The notes below the pieces were generated by a model. That model saw nothing but the letters and a program-made list of their open reading frames with translations. It was not told the origin of the DNA and searched no databases. This document shows, piece after piece, positions 6,154 through 13,106 of a stretch of 13,458 nucleotides of DNA (position 1 is its first letter; each line of letters begins with the position of its first letter). A program made the translations under genes and the position numbers. Source of the DNA: an uncultured Lysobacter sp. (GTDB lineage: Bacteria; Pseudomonadota; Gammaproteobacteria; Xanthomonadales; Xanthomonadaceae); contig CAMLID010000089.1 of assembly GCA_946480055.1 (NCBI GenBank), positions 1 through 13,458 on the forward strand, written 5' to 3'.

Positions 6154-7317
6154 TTAGAACGCGTTGATGCCCGTCAGCTCGCGGCCGACCACCAACTGGT
6201 GGATCGTCTCGGTGCCTTCGTACGTGATCACCGATTCCAGGTTCAGCGCGTGGCGGATCGCCGCGTGTTCGGTGGTGATGCCGGCGCCGCCGAGCAGGTC
6301 GCGGCATTCGCGCGCGATGTCGATCGCCATGCGGCAGTTGTTCCACTTCGCCAGCGACACCTGGGTCGGCTGCATCTGGCCGGCGTCCTTGAGGCGGCCG
6401 AGTTGCACGACCAGCAGCTGCGCCAGGGTGATGCGACGCGCCATCTCCGCCATCTTGATCTGCGCCGACTGGGTCGCCGCGACCGGACGGTCGAACAGGA
6501 TGCGCTCCTTGGTGTAGCCCAACGCTTCGTCGAGACAGGCGATGGCCGCGCCGATCGGGCCCCAGGTGATGCCGTAGCGGGCCTGGGTCAGGCAGCCCAG
6601 CGGGCCCTTGAGACCCTTCACGTTGGGCAGGCGGTTGGCGTCGGGCACACGCACGTTGTCGAAGAACAGCGACGAGGTCACCGACGCGCGCAGGCTCATC
6701 TTGTGCTTGATTTCCTGGGCGGCGAAACCGGGCATGCCCTTCTCGACCACGAAGCCCTGGATGCCGTCCTCGGTCTGCGCCCAGACGATGGCGATGTCGG
6801 CGAGGTTGCCGTTGGTGATCCACATCTTGGAGCCGTTGAGGACCCAGTCGCCGCCGTCTTTCTTAGCGTTGGTCTTCATGTTGGCCGGATCGGAACCGCC
6901 GTGCGGTTCGGTCAGGCCGAAGCAGCCGATGATCTCGCCGCGGGCCATGCCCGGCAGCCAGCGCTGGCGCTGCTCTTCGCTGCCGTAGGCGTAGATCGGA
7001 TACATGCACAGCGAGGACTGCACGCTGACGAAGCTGCGGATGCCGCTGTCGCCGCGCTCGAGTTCCTGGCAGATCAGGCCGTAGCTGACCGCATTGAGGC
7101 CGGCGCAGCCGTACTGCTCGGGCAGCGAGGAGCCGAGCAGGCCGAGATCGGCGATCTCGGAGACCAGCTCCTTGGGGAAGCGGCCCTGGTCGAAGGCATC
7201 GCCGATGATCGGGATCACGCGCTCGTCGGTGAAACGGGCCACGGTGTCCTGTACGGCGCGCTCCTCTTCGCTGAGCAGGGAACGGACGTCGTACAGATCG
7301 TAGGGATTCAGGGCCAT
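6154..7317 (-). CDS. gcdH: Glutaryl-CoA dehydrogenase (acyl-CoA dehydrogenase family)
   Basis: A 387-residue FAD enzyme that oxidatively decarboxylates glutaryl-CoA to crotonyl-CoA in lysine, hydroxylysine and tryptophan breakdown, passing electrons to ETF. Diagnostic stretches are GIRSFVSVQSSL (92-103), with Arg94 in the place of the human glutarate-binding Arg94, GCFGLTEPHGGSDP (131-144), KMWITNG (164-170), ARYGITWGPIGAA (246-258) and TYEGT (365-369), where Glu367 corresponds to human catalytic Glu370. The C terminus GRELTGINAF is typical. The frame is open 210 bases further upstream, but the ATG at 7317 gives family length and lies just downstream of a promoter-like sequence. No ETF or CoA-transferase gene is in view. 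Confidence 0.9.
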   Translation of the reverse strand: MALNPYDLYDVRSLLSEEERAVQDTVARFTDERVIPIIGDAFDQGRFPKELVSEIADLGLLGSSLPEQYGCAGLNAVSYGLICQELERGDSGIRSFVSVQSSLCMYPIYAYGSEEQRQRWLPGMARGEIIGCFGLTEPHGGSDPANMKTNAKKDGGDWVLNGSKMWITNGNLADIAIVWAQTEDGIQGFVVEKGMPGFAAQEIKHKMSLRASVTSSLFFDNVRVPDANRLPNVKGLKGPLGCLTQARYGITWGPIGAAIACLDEALGYTKERILFDRPVAATQSAQIKMAEMARRITLAQLLVVQLGRLKDAGQMQPTQVSLAKWNNCRMAIDIARECRDLLGGAGITTEHAAIRHALNLESVITYEGTETIHQLVVGRELTGINAF

Positions 7318-7353
7318 GGCGCGCTCAGGGGACCGTATCAACGAAAGAGCGTC

Positions 7354-7382
7354 ATTGTAATGGTCGCGCACGGTCCGGGTAA
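7354..7382 (-). promoter_or_regulatory. Candidate promoter of gcdH
   Basis: On the minus strand TACAAT (7359-7354, 5 of 6 matches to -10) is preceded, after 17 bases, by TTACCC (7382-7377, a weak -35 with 3 of 6 matches). It lies about 37 bases upstream of the gcdH ATG, a sensible leader length. It is downstream of the terminator of the glycine-zipper gene, which suggests gcdH has its own transcript. Confidence 0.4.
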
Positions 7383-7461
7383 GGCCGAAGTTTGCGCATG
7401 ACCGGGCCGCTGTAAGCGTTATCAGTCCGTCCTTGCGCGGCGCCGGCATCGCCACGCCAAC

Positions 7462-7489
7462 GAAAACGGGGCCGGATAACCGGCCCCGT
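7462..7489 (-). terminator. Rho-independent terminator of the glycine-zipper gene
   Basis: On the minus strand a perfect 10-bp stem ACGGGGCCGG / CCGGCCCCGT with a four-base loop (7489-7466) runs into TTTTCG. It begins about 42 bases after the stop codon of the gene ending at 7531, and separates that gene from gcdH. Confidence 0.8.
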
Positions 7490-7530
7490 CGTCGTTCGGC
7501 GGAGGGTCGCAGGCCTGGCCTGCGCACGAC

Positions 7531-8355
7531 TCAGCCGTGTTCGTTGCCGCTGTCCGCCGAGGCGGTCTGGGTCACGACCTCGCCGTCGATGACCGGCAGC
7601 TTCTGGCCCGGCCGCTCGTCCATGCGCACGGTCTGGTTCTGGCCCTGGTAGCGGTAGGTCACGTCGTAGCCGACCACTTTGTCCTCGCTGCCCAGCGAAA
7701 TGCGCTTGCCCGGCTTGCTGTCGGTGCGCATGGTGCCGGTGGTGCCGTCCGGGTTGCGGTAGGTCACGTTGTAGGCGATCACGCGCGTGGACTGCGAGCT
7801 CTCGGAGACGGTGCGGCACTGGCGCTCGGTGCGGTTCACGACCCGGCCGCCGACGTGGTTGCGGTCGACGCGGTTGCCGATGTAGCCGCCGGCGGCGGCG
7901 CCGGCCACGGTCGCGGCCTTCTTGCCGTTGCCGCCGCCGACCTGGTTGCCGACCAGGCCGCCGATCAAGGCGCCGGCGACCGTGCCGCCGATGTTGCCGT
8001 CGCGCTCGGGCAGGCGTTCCTGCACGACCACGTCCTGGCAGACTTCGCGCGGGGTCGAGCTGGTGCTGGTCTCGCGCACCGGGTCGGTGCCGAGCACGGT
8101 CGCGTACAACGCCTGCTTCTCGTTGATCGGCTTGACGTTGATCACGTCGGCGTAATCGACCTCCGGCTTGGCGGTGGTCGCGATCGCGCCGTTGGGGGCG
8201 ATATCGCCTTCCGGGGTAGCGGTGGCGCCGGCATCCGGATTGGTTAGGGAGGTGGCCGGCGCAGCGCCGTTGCCACGGAAGCTCTGGAACGCGGCGACGG
8301 CGACGCCGCCTACGAGCAGCGAAGCGAGCGCTACAGCCAACATGTTCTTATTCAT
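7531..8355 (-). CDS. Membrane-anchored glycine-zipper (2TM) protein
   Basis: A 274-residue envelope protein. An N-terminal hydrophobic segment (4-23) acts as signal or anchor, with no lipobox Cys. A Thr/Ala/Pro-rich linker follows to about residue 65. The glycine-zipper segment (120-162: GNIGGTVAGALIGGLVGNQV, then KKAATVAGAAAGGYIGNRV) resembles the Rickettsia 17-kDa antigen/SlyB-type two-helix hairpin. Cys106 and Cys180 flank it and could form a disulfide. The C-terminal part holds two related units, VIAYNVTYR...MRTDSKPG (192-216) and VVGYDVTYR...VRMDERPG (228-250). The ATG at 8355 is preceded by AGGAGG at ideal spacing. Such proteins are linked to outer-membrane integrity, but the exact role is unknown. 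Confidence 0.8.
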   Translation of the reverse strand: MNKNMLAVALASLLVGGVAVAAFQSFRGNGAAPATSLTNPDAGATATPEGDIAPNGAIATTAKPEVDYADVINVKPINEKQALYATVLGTDPVRETSTSSTPREVCQDVVVQERLPERDGNIGGTVAGALIGGLVGNQVGGGNGKKAATVAGAAAGGYIGNRVDRNHVGGRVVNRTERQCRTVSESSQSTRVIAYNVTYRNPDGTTGTMRTDSKPGKRISLGSEDKVVGYDVTYRYQGQNQTVRMDERPGQKLPVIDGEVVTQTASADSGNEHG

Positions 8356-8547
8356 CGTGAGCCTCCTGCGTGGAACGGGTTCTGTGGAACCGTTGTGCGG
8401 ACCGTGGTCCGCGGGTGTGGACGGCACCATTGCAACACTCGAAACCTGAACAAGTACCTATTGAAATCCGCAAATCTGTCCCCTGCATGAACCCGCCGCG
8501 ACGACGTGTTAGCGTGTTTGCAACGCGCGTCACAACCCGGTATCGAC

Positions 8548-8769
8548 ATGGCCAACCCCCTGCTTGCTCCCCTGATGGGCTTCCTCGGACGCCTGAGTTA
8601 TCCGCGGCTGTTCATGCTCACCGCGGTCCTGTTCGGACTGGACCTGGTGATACCGGACTTCGTGCCCTTCGCGGACGAGTTGCTGCTCGGCCTGGGCACC
8701 TTGCTGCTGGCCAACTGGAAGAAGCGCAAGGACGTGCCGCTGGAGCCGCCGGCCCCGCCCGCCCGCTGA
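8548..8769 (+). CDS. Small hydrophobic protein, possibly DUF6116
   Basis: A 73-residue protein of unknown function. It has a hydrophobic stretch LFMLTAVLFGLDLVIPDFVP (21-40) followed by FADELLLGLGTLLLANWKK (41-59) and a Pro-rich tail. The IPDFVPFADELL pattern recalls DUF1232-like and DUF6116 small membrane proteins; the DUF6116 match is from memory and tentative. The ATG at 8548 is preferred to a GTG at 8506 because the hydrophobic domain begins right after it, although no strong Shine-Dalgarno sequence is seen. Its stop lies three bases before the tatD start, so the two are probably co-translated. Confidence 0.65.
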   Translation: MANPLLAPLMGFLGRLSYPRLFMLTAVLFGLDLVIPDFVPFADELLLGLGTLLLANWKKRKDVPLEPPAPPAR

Positions 8770-8772
8770 ATC

Positions 8773-9543
8773 GTGGCGACGCTGGTCGACAGCCACAGTC
8801 ACCTGGACGCGCCCGAGTTCGACCAGGACCGCGCGGCGGTGATAGCGCGCGCGCAGGCCGCCGGCGTGATGCGGCAGGTGGTCCCCGCCGTCGAAGCCGC
8901 GAGCTGGCCCAAGCTGCGCGAGGTCTGCGCGCAGGACCAGGGCCTGCATCCGGCTTACGGCCTGCACCCGATGTACCTGAGTTCGCACCGGCCCGAACAC
9001 CTGCGCGAGCTCGGCGACTGGATCGAGCGCGAACGTCCGCTCGCGGTCGGCGAATGCGGCCTGGACTATTTCGTCGAAGGCCTGGACCCGGAAGCGCAGT
9101 CGCTCTATTTCGAGGGCCAGCTGCGCCTGGCGCGCGATTTCGATCTGCCGGTGATCGTGCATGCACGGCGCGCGGTGGACGCGGTGATCGCGGCGATCCG
9201 CCGCACCGGCCGGCTGCGTGGCGTCGTACACAGCTATTCGGGGAGCGAGGAACAAGCGCGACAGTTGTGGAAGGCCGGCTTCCTGCTGGGCCTGGGCGGC
9301 CCGGTCACCTACGAACGCGCGAACCGGTTGCGCGGACTGGCCACGAACATGCCGATCGAGTATCTGCTGCTGGAAACCGACGCGCCCGACCAGCCCGACG
9401 CCGGCATCCGCGGCCAACGCAACGAACCGGCGCGGCTGAGCGCGGTGCGCGACACCATCGCCGCGCTGCGCGGCATTGACCCCGACGCACTCGCGGCCGC
9501 GACCAGCGCTAACGCGGAGCGGCTGTTCCGACTACCGCCGTAG
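8773..9543 (+). CDS. TatD family metal-dependent hydrolase/DNase
   Basis: A 256-residue TIM-barrel metallohydrolase of the TatD family. The metal ligands are all in place: His8 and His10 in DSHSHLD, Glu94 in GECGLDY, His130 in VIVHARRA, His153 in VVHSYSG and Asp203 in ETDAP. Family members act as magnesium-dependent 3'-5' exonucleases or DNases and some have been linked to D-aminoacyl-tRNA or DNA-repair functions. Which E. coli paralogue (TatD, YcfH or YjjV) is closest cannot be settled here. The start is GTG, three bases after the stop of the small membrane-protein gene. It converges with tcdA, with a REP pair between them. Confidence 0.9.
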   Translation: MATLVDSHSHLDAPEFDQDRAAVIARAQAAGVMRQVVPAVEAASWPKLREVCAQDQGLHPAYGLHPMYLSSHRPEHLRELGDWIERERPLAVGECGLDYFVEGLDPEAQSLYFEGQLRLARDFDLPVIVHARRAVDAVIAAIRRTGRLRGVVHSYSGSEEQARQLWKAGFLLGLGGPVTYERANRLRGLATNMPIEYLLLETDAPDQPDAGIRGQRNEPARLSAVRDTIAALRGIDPDALAAATSANAERLFRLPP

Positions 9544-9547
9544 CTCT

Positions 9548-9674
9548 GGGGTAGGAGCGGCGTAAGCCGCGACCACGCGACCGCATACACCGACGTCGCC
9601 ACGGCGATGCGGGATCGTCGACGCTTGCGCCGTTGTCGTTCTGTCGCGGTCGCGGCTTACGCCGCTCCTACCCC
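9548..9674. repeat. Perfect 27-bp inverted pair of GTAG-headed REPs
   Basis: Positions 9548-9574 and 9648-9674 are exact inverted copies of 27 bases, separated by 73 bases. Each arm contains GTAGGAGC and its own hairpin GCGGC-GTAA-GCCGC. The pair fills most of the 137-base junction between tatD (ends 9543) and tcdA (ends 9681), which converge. It could fold as a long hairpin on either strand and act as a bidirectional 3' barrier. It is the same type as the 2107-2193 pair, with GCGGC replacing GCGAC in the stem. Confidence 0.85.
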
Positions 9675-9680
9675 CAAGCT

Positions 9681-10496
9681 TCAGGCGGCTTCGGCCTTCG
9701 GTTTCAGCAGGATCTCCAAGCCCTTCCCTACCGCCGCGAACGCGAACGCGCCGGTGATGTGGGTGGCCGCGCCCAGGCCGGCGCCGCAGTCCAGTTTCAG
9801 CGCGGCATCGGCGTCGAGCTTGGGCCGCAGGCCGCAGACGGTGCCGTCGGCTTGCGGGTATTTGACGTTCTCCAGCGAGTAGATCGCGCTGACGCCGAAG
9901 TAGCGGTCCGGGTTCTTGGGGAAGTTGAACTCGCTGCGCAGCTTCTTGCGGATCAGGGCCAGCATCGCATCGTGTTCGGTGCGCGACAGGTCGCGCACCC
10001 GCACCAGGGTCGGATCGGTGCGGCCGCCGGCCGAACCGACCGCGATCACCGGCAGCTTGCGGCGCCGGCACCAGGCGATCAGTTCGACCTTGCTGCGGAA
10101 GCTGTCGCAGGCATCCAGGACCAGGTCGTAGCCACGGTCGAGCAGCTCATCGAGGTTGGACGGCGTCAGGAAGCTCTGCACTGCGTCCAGGCCGATTTCC
10201 GGATTGATCGCACGGCAGCGCTCGGCCATGACCTCGACCTTGGCGCGACCGTAGTGGCCGTCCATTGCCGGCAACTGGCGGTTGGTGTTGGACAGGCACA
10301 GGTCGTCGGCGTCGATCAGGGTCAGGTGGCCGACGCCGCTGCGCGCCAGCGCCTCGACCGCCCACGATCCGACGCCGCCCATGCCGACCACGGCCACGCG
10401 GCGCGCGGACAGACGCGCGACCGCGCCGTTGCCGTAGAGCCGGTCGATGCCGGCGAAACGTTCCCGCCACGCGGGAGCCACAGTGTTTTCACTCAT
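9681..10496 (-). CDS. tcdA: tRNA threonylcarbamoyladenosine dehydratase TcdA
   Basis: A 271-residue ThiF/MoeB/E1-like ATPase matching E. coli TcdA (CsdL/YgdL), which cyclises t6A37 of ANN-decoding tRNAs to ct6A. It has the nucleotide-binding loop GMGGVGSW (38-45), LARSGVGHLTLIDADD (50-65) and the conserved NTNRQ (70-74). GSAGGRTDPT and DGTVCGLRP later in the chain also match TcdA. The ATG at 10496 gives family length; the open frame further upstream overlaps the divergent cytochrome gene's leader. TACAAT ends six bases before the ATG, so the mRNA may be leaderless. No csdA or csdE sulfur-transfer gene is visible next to it. Confidence 0.92.
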   Translation of the reverse strand: MSENTVAPAWRERFAGIDRLYGNGAVARLSARRVAVVGMGGVGSWAVEALARSGVGHLTLIDADDLCLSNTNRQLPAMDGHYGRAKVEVMAERCRAINPEIGLDAVQSFLTPSNLDELLDRGYDLVLDACDSFRSKVELIAWCRRRKLPVIAVGSAGGRTDPTLVRVRDLSRTEHDAMLALIRKKLRSEFNFPKNPDRYFGVSAIYSLENVKYPQADGTVCGLRPKLDADAALKLDCGAGLGAATHITGAFAFAAVGKGLEILLKPKAEAA

Positions 10497-10502
10497 GCGC
10501 AC

Positions 10503-10508
10503 ATTGTA
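10503..10508 (-). promoter_or_regulatory. Possible -10 box of tcdA
   Basis: TACAAT (5 of 6 matches to -10) on the minus strand is followed by six bases and then the tcdA ATG, which would place the transcription start at or next to the start codon. No convincing -35 box or extended -10 accompanies it, and no Shine-Dalgarno sequence precedes the ATG. Weak evidence. Confidence 0.25.
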
Positions 10509-10585
10509 CGTGCAGGCCGCCATACCCCTGGCGGAACGCGCAACACTGCGTGTTAAGGTTCGACCATCTTGGAGGAGGCCAGGCA

Positions 10586-11038
10586 ATGAATGATACCCAG
10601 CCCAACACCGTCGCTGCCCCGCGCAAGGGCAACGGCAGGAAGTACTTGTTCCTGTTCCTGATCGGCCTGGTCATGGGCGCGATCGGCACGGTGATGCTGA
10701 TGAGGGCGTGGCAGGCGCGCCAGGACCCCTTCCCCGACAGCGTGATGCACGTGCAGGAGTGGCACCTCAAGCAGCTCAAGAACCGGGTCACGGAGAACCG
10801 CTGCGCGGCGACCGACACCCTGCCGCACGTGAAGGCGTTGCGCACCACCGCCGACGACCTGGAATGGGCCTTCCCCGATCTCAAGGACGACGCCCGTTTC
10901 GGCCAGCACGCGAGCAAATTCCGCGGCACGCTCGATGCGGCGCTGGCCAGCCCGCCGCTCAACTGCGCCGGCGTCGGCGTCATGACCGAGCAGATCGGCG
11001 AGGCTTGCGGCAGCTGCCATCAGGACTTCAAGGGCTGA
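10586..11038 (+). CDS. Membrane-anchored class II cytochrome c (cytochrome c'-like)
   Basis: A 150-residue protein with a single N-terminal transmembrane segment (20-39) and a periplasmic domain. The heme-binding CGSCH (141-145) sits at the extreme C terminus, as in class II cytochromes c (cytochrome c'/c-556), which are four-helix bundles. Met54 in DSVMHVQEWH lies in the predicted first helix and could be the sixth heme ligand, as in c-556 proteins. Cys73 and Cys127 are additional. No signal-peptidase site is obvious after the hydrophobic segment, so it probably stays anchored. An exceptionally good Shine-Dalgarno sequence, GGAGGAGG (10571-10578), precedes the ATG. It is divergent from tcdA. 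The role (electron transfer, NO or peroxide binding) is unknown. Confidence 0.75.
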   Translation: MNDTQPNTVAAPRKGNGRKYLFLFLIGLVMGAIGTVMLMRAWQARQDPFPDSVMHVQEWHLKQLKNRVTENRCAATDTLPHVKALRTTADDLEWAFPDLKDDARFGQHASKFRGTLDAALASPPLNCAGVGVMTEQIGEACGSCHQDFKG

Positions 11039-11057
11039 GCCAATGTGTACCAATGCC

Positions 11058-11081
11058 CGCCGCCGGCTGAACGCGGCGGCG
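11058..11081 (+). other. GC-only hairpin after the cytochrome gene
   Basis: A 7-bp stem CGCCGCC / GGCGGCG encloses a 10-base loop about 20 bases after the cytochrome stop codon. No U-run follows, so it may help end or protect the transcript but is not a standard intrinsic terminator. Confidence 0.3.
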
Positions 11082-11137
11082 AGGCAGGGTTCCGATTGAT
11101 GGGCTGTTCACACGCCGCCGCCTAGGTTGGAGCACGC

Positions 11138-11154
11138 GTGGCGAGTTTCGCCAC
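11138..11154 (+). other. Hairpin in the leader of the lipoprotein gene
   Basis: GTGGCGA-GTT-TCGCCAC forms a 7-bp perfect stem with a three-base loop. It ends 16 bases before the AGGAG Shine-Dalgarno sequence (11171-11175). It could stabilise the leader of the glycine-zipper lipoprotein mRNA. No known riboswitch is recognised. Confidence 0.35.
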
Positions 11155-11182
11155 TCGCCCCTCCATCCGCAGGAGATTAGTA

Positions 11183-11665
11183 ATGAACACCCAGAATTTT
11201 CGCCTGCTCGGCATCGCCGCCGCCGCGACCCTGGCCCTGGCCGGTTGCGCCACGTCGCCGGGCTACTCGTCCGGCTACGGCAATTCGCAGCCGAACTACG
11301 GCAACGCCCCGGCCAACTGCTACGACTGCGGCACCGTGACCCGGATCGAGCAGTTGGCTGGCGGCGGCTCCGCCCCCAGCAAGACCGGCGCCGTCCTCGG
11401 CGGCATCGTCGGCGCGGTCGCCGGCCATGAAATCTCGTCCCACACCGGCGGCAGCAAGGGCAACCAGAACGTCGCCGCGGTAGCCGGCGCGGTCGGCGGC
11501 GCGATCGCCGGCAACGCGATCCAGAACCGCGTCGACAACGGCCGCTTCAACGTCTACGTACGCATGGACGACGGTCGTACCACGGTGGTGACCCAGAACG
11601 ACCTCGGCGGCATCCGCGAAGGCAGCTACGTACGCGTCTACAACGGCCGCGCCTGGGTGCGCTAA
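11183..11665 (+). CDS. Glycine-zipper outer-membrane lipoprotein (SlyB/17-kDa antigen-like)
   Basis: A 160-residue lipoprotein. The signal peptide ends in a clear lipobox LALAGC, with the acylated Cys at 22. A Tyr/Gly/Ser/Asn-rich spacer (24-45) includes Cys46 and Cys49 in NCYDCG. The glycine-zipper region (68-116) has the two halves GAVLGGIVGAVAGHEI and AAVAGAVGGAIAGNAI, typical of the SlyB/17-kDa surface antigen group. A C-terminal basic segment (121-160) reads RFNVYVRMDDGRTTVV and ends RVYNGRAWVR. AGGAG precedes the ATG by eight bases. Members are outer-membrane stress or integrity proteins. It differs from the protein at 7531-8355, which lacks a lipobox. A strong terminator follows. Confidence 0.88.
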   Translation: MNTQNFRLLGIAAAATLALAGCATSPGYSSGYGNSQPNYGNAPANCYDCGTVTRIEQLAGGGSAPSKTGAVLGGIVGAVAGHEISSHTGGSKGNQNVAAVAGAVGGAIAGNAIQNRVDNGRFNVYVRMDDGRTTVVTQNDLGGIREGSYVRVYNGRAWVR

Positions 11666-11687
11666 CGCTCGGCAAGGCAGCTGTCGG

Positions 11688-11719
11688 AAAGCGGCTCGCT
11701 ACGGCGAGCCGCTTTTTTT
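11688..11719 (+). terminator. Rho-independent terminator of the lipoprotein gene
   Basis: GCGGCTCGC (11691-11699) and GCGAGCCGC (11704-11712) pair, with A-T pairs extending the base of the stem, and are followed by seven Ts (11713-11719). It begins 22 bases after the stop codon and is a textbook intrinsic terminator on the plus strand. Confidence 0.9.
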
Positions 11720-11881
11720 ATGCCTGAACATCCGGTCTAGGCACTAATACCTATGCTGCATCGATGTTGCGAGGCAGCATTCCGGCAGTGATTTCGTACA
11801 TTGCTACCTCAGTCACGATTGCAGGGCGCGCAAGCCCTCGATCACCACCCGAACCGCACTTGCACAGGATTAGTGTCGGTC

Positions 11882-11899
11882 GGTCCGCCCCCGCGGACC
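11882..11899 (+). other. Leader hairpin before the M35 protease gene
   Basis: GGTCCGC-CCCC-GCGGACC forms a perfect 7-bp stem with a four-C loop, 32 bases before the protease ATG. The 212-base gap between the upstream terminator and the gene also holds the inverted repeat ATGCTGC/GCAGCAT (11753-11780). No clear -35/-10 pair was found there; TACATT (11905-11910) is a possible but poorly supported -10. An operator or RNA role is only a guess. Confidence 0.3.
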
Positions 11900-11931
11900 T
11901 CGCCTACATTAAAGACAAGGAGATCGGTCGA

Positions 11932-13056
11932 ATGAAGCTTTTGCATGTCGTTTCCGGCACCGCAGTCCTGGCCGGCGCCATCGCCGCGGCCACCGCCGCC
12001 GGCCCCGCCGCTCCGGCCAATCCGTTGCGCGTGAGCATCAGTGCGTTCGACGGCGGCGCCGGCGCGCTCAATGCCGCCAACGTCGGCGCGCTGCAGGGCA
12101 CGGTCGAAATCGCGGTGACCAACACCAGCCGCCGCACCGTGCGTCTGCCGAAGTGGCAGTTGCCCACCGAAGTGCTGGACGCCAACCTGTTCGAAGTCAG
12201 CGTCGACGGCGCCAAGGTCGAATACCAGGGCCCGATGATCAAGCGCGGCACGCCGCAGGCGGCCGACTTCGCGATCCTGCGTCCGGGCGAAACCTACCGT
12301 ACCGTGGTCGACCTGGCCTCGGCCTACGACCTGTCGCAGGCCGGCGACTACACCGTCACCTACAACGCCCCGCTGCAGTTCGCTTCCACCGACGACCGCA
12401 AACTGCTGAACCAAGCCAACGGTCTGCCGATGAGCGCACGCAGCGCCCCGCTGCGGCTGTGGGTGGACGGCGGCGCCAAGCTCGACGCGGCCCAGCGCGT
12501 CAGCGCCGCGGCCAAGCCGGTCGGTCCGCTGCAGGTGGTCAACGGCGTCAACTACGTCGGTTGCACCAGCTCGCGCATCACCACCGCCGGCCAGGCCGTG
12601 AATTCGGCACGCAGCTATTCCGAGAACGCCAAGGGCTACCTCAACGCCGGTACCGTCGGCGCACGCTATACGACTTGGTTCGGCGCCTACACCTCGTCGC
12701 GCTACAGCACCGCGCGCCAGCACTTCGTCTCGATCGATGCGGCGATGGACCAGAACAACGGCCAGATCACCATCAACTGCGGCTGCAACCAGAACTACTA
12801 CGCCTACGTGTATCCGAACCAGCCGTACCAGATCTACGTCTGCAAGTCGTTCTGGACCGCGCCGCTGACCGGCACCGACTCCAAGGCCGGCACCCTGATT
12901 CACGAGATGAGCCACTTCAACGCGGTCGCCGGCACCGACGATCACGTCTACGGCCAGAGCGGCGCCAAGAACCTGGCGATCAGCAATCCGGCCAACGCGC
13001 TGGATAACGCCGATAACCACGAGTACTTCGCCGAGAACACCCCGTTCCAGAACTAA
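11932..13056 (+). CDS. Secreted M35 zinc endopeptidase, peptidyl-Lys (Lys-N)-like
   Basis: A 374-residue preproprotein of the aspzincin (M35) family. A signal peptide (about 1-23) is followed by a prodomain (about 30-200) and a catalytic domain (about 205-374). Zinc ligands are His324 and His328 in HEMSH, with catalytic Glu325, and Asp337 in the aspzincin motif GTDDHVYG (334-341). Cys211/Cys283 and Cys285/Cys304 match the two disulfides of Grifola frondosa Lys-N, and Asp361/Glu364 in DNHE match its P1' lysine-recognising Asp154/Glu157. Cleavage before lysine is therefore predicted, though it is inferred. AAGGAG lies 9 bases before the ATG at 11932; the open frame further upstream is not protein-like. 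It is flanked on both sides by similar terminators. Confidence 0.9.
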   Translation: MKLLHVVSGTAVLAGAIAAATAAGPAAPANPLRVSISAFDGGAGALNAANVGALQGTVEIAVTNTSRRTVRLPKWQLPTEVLDANLFEVSVDGAKVEYQGPMIKRGTPQAADFAILRPGETYRTVVDLASAYDLSQAGDYTVTYNAPLQFASTDDRKLLNQANGLPMSARSAPLRLWVDGGAKLDAAQRVSAAAKPVGPLQVVNGVNYVGCTSSRITTAGQAVNSARSYSENAKGYLNAGTVGARYTTWFGAYTSSRYSTARQHFVSIDAAMDQNNGQITINCGCNQNYYAYVYPNQPYQIYVCKSFWTAPLTGTDSKAGTLIHEMSHFNAVAGTDDHVYGQSGAKNLAISNPANALDNADNHEYFAENTPFQN

Positions 13057-13074
13057 GCGGCATCGCGGCACCGC

Positions 13075-13106
13075 AAAGCGGCCCGTTACGGCGGGCCGCT
13101 TTGTTT
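13075..13106 (+). terminator. Rho-independent terminator of the M35 protease gene
   Basis: An 11-bp stem AAAGCGGCCCG (13075-13085) / CGGGCCGCTTT (13092-13102) runs into TTTGTTTATG. It starts 18 bases after the protease stop codon. The T-run is broken by one G, so it may be weaker than the terminator at 11688-11719, which it closely resembles. Confidence 0.8.

Noticed and set aside
5423..8430. Search for a hidden defence or secondary-metabolite cluster among the GNAT, GST and glycine-zipper genes
   Set aside because: All frames resolve to ordinary single-gene families and no nuclease, helicase, NRPS/PKS or transport partner is present.
8370..9479. 369-codon plus-strand frame across the small membrane protein and tatD
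   Set aside because: Arg/Gly/Pro-rich composition with no family motif; it overlaps two supported genes in another frame.
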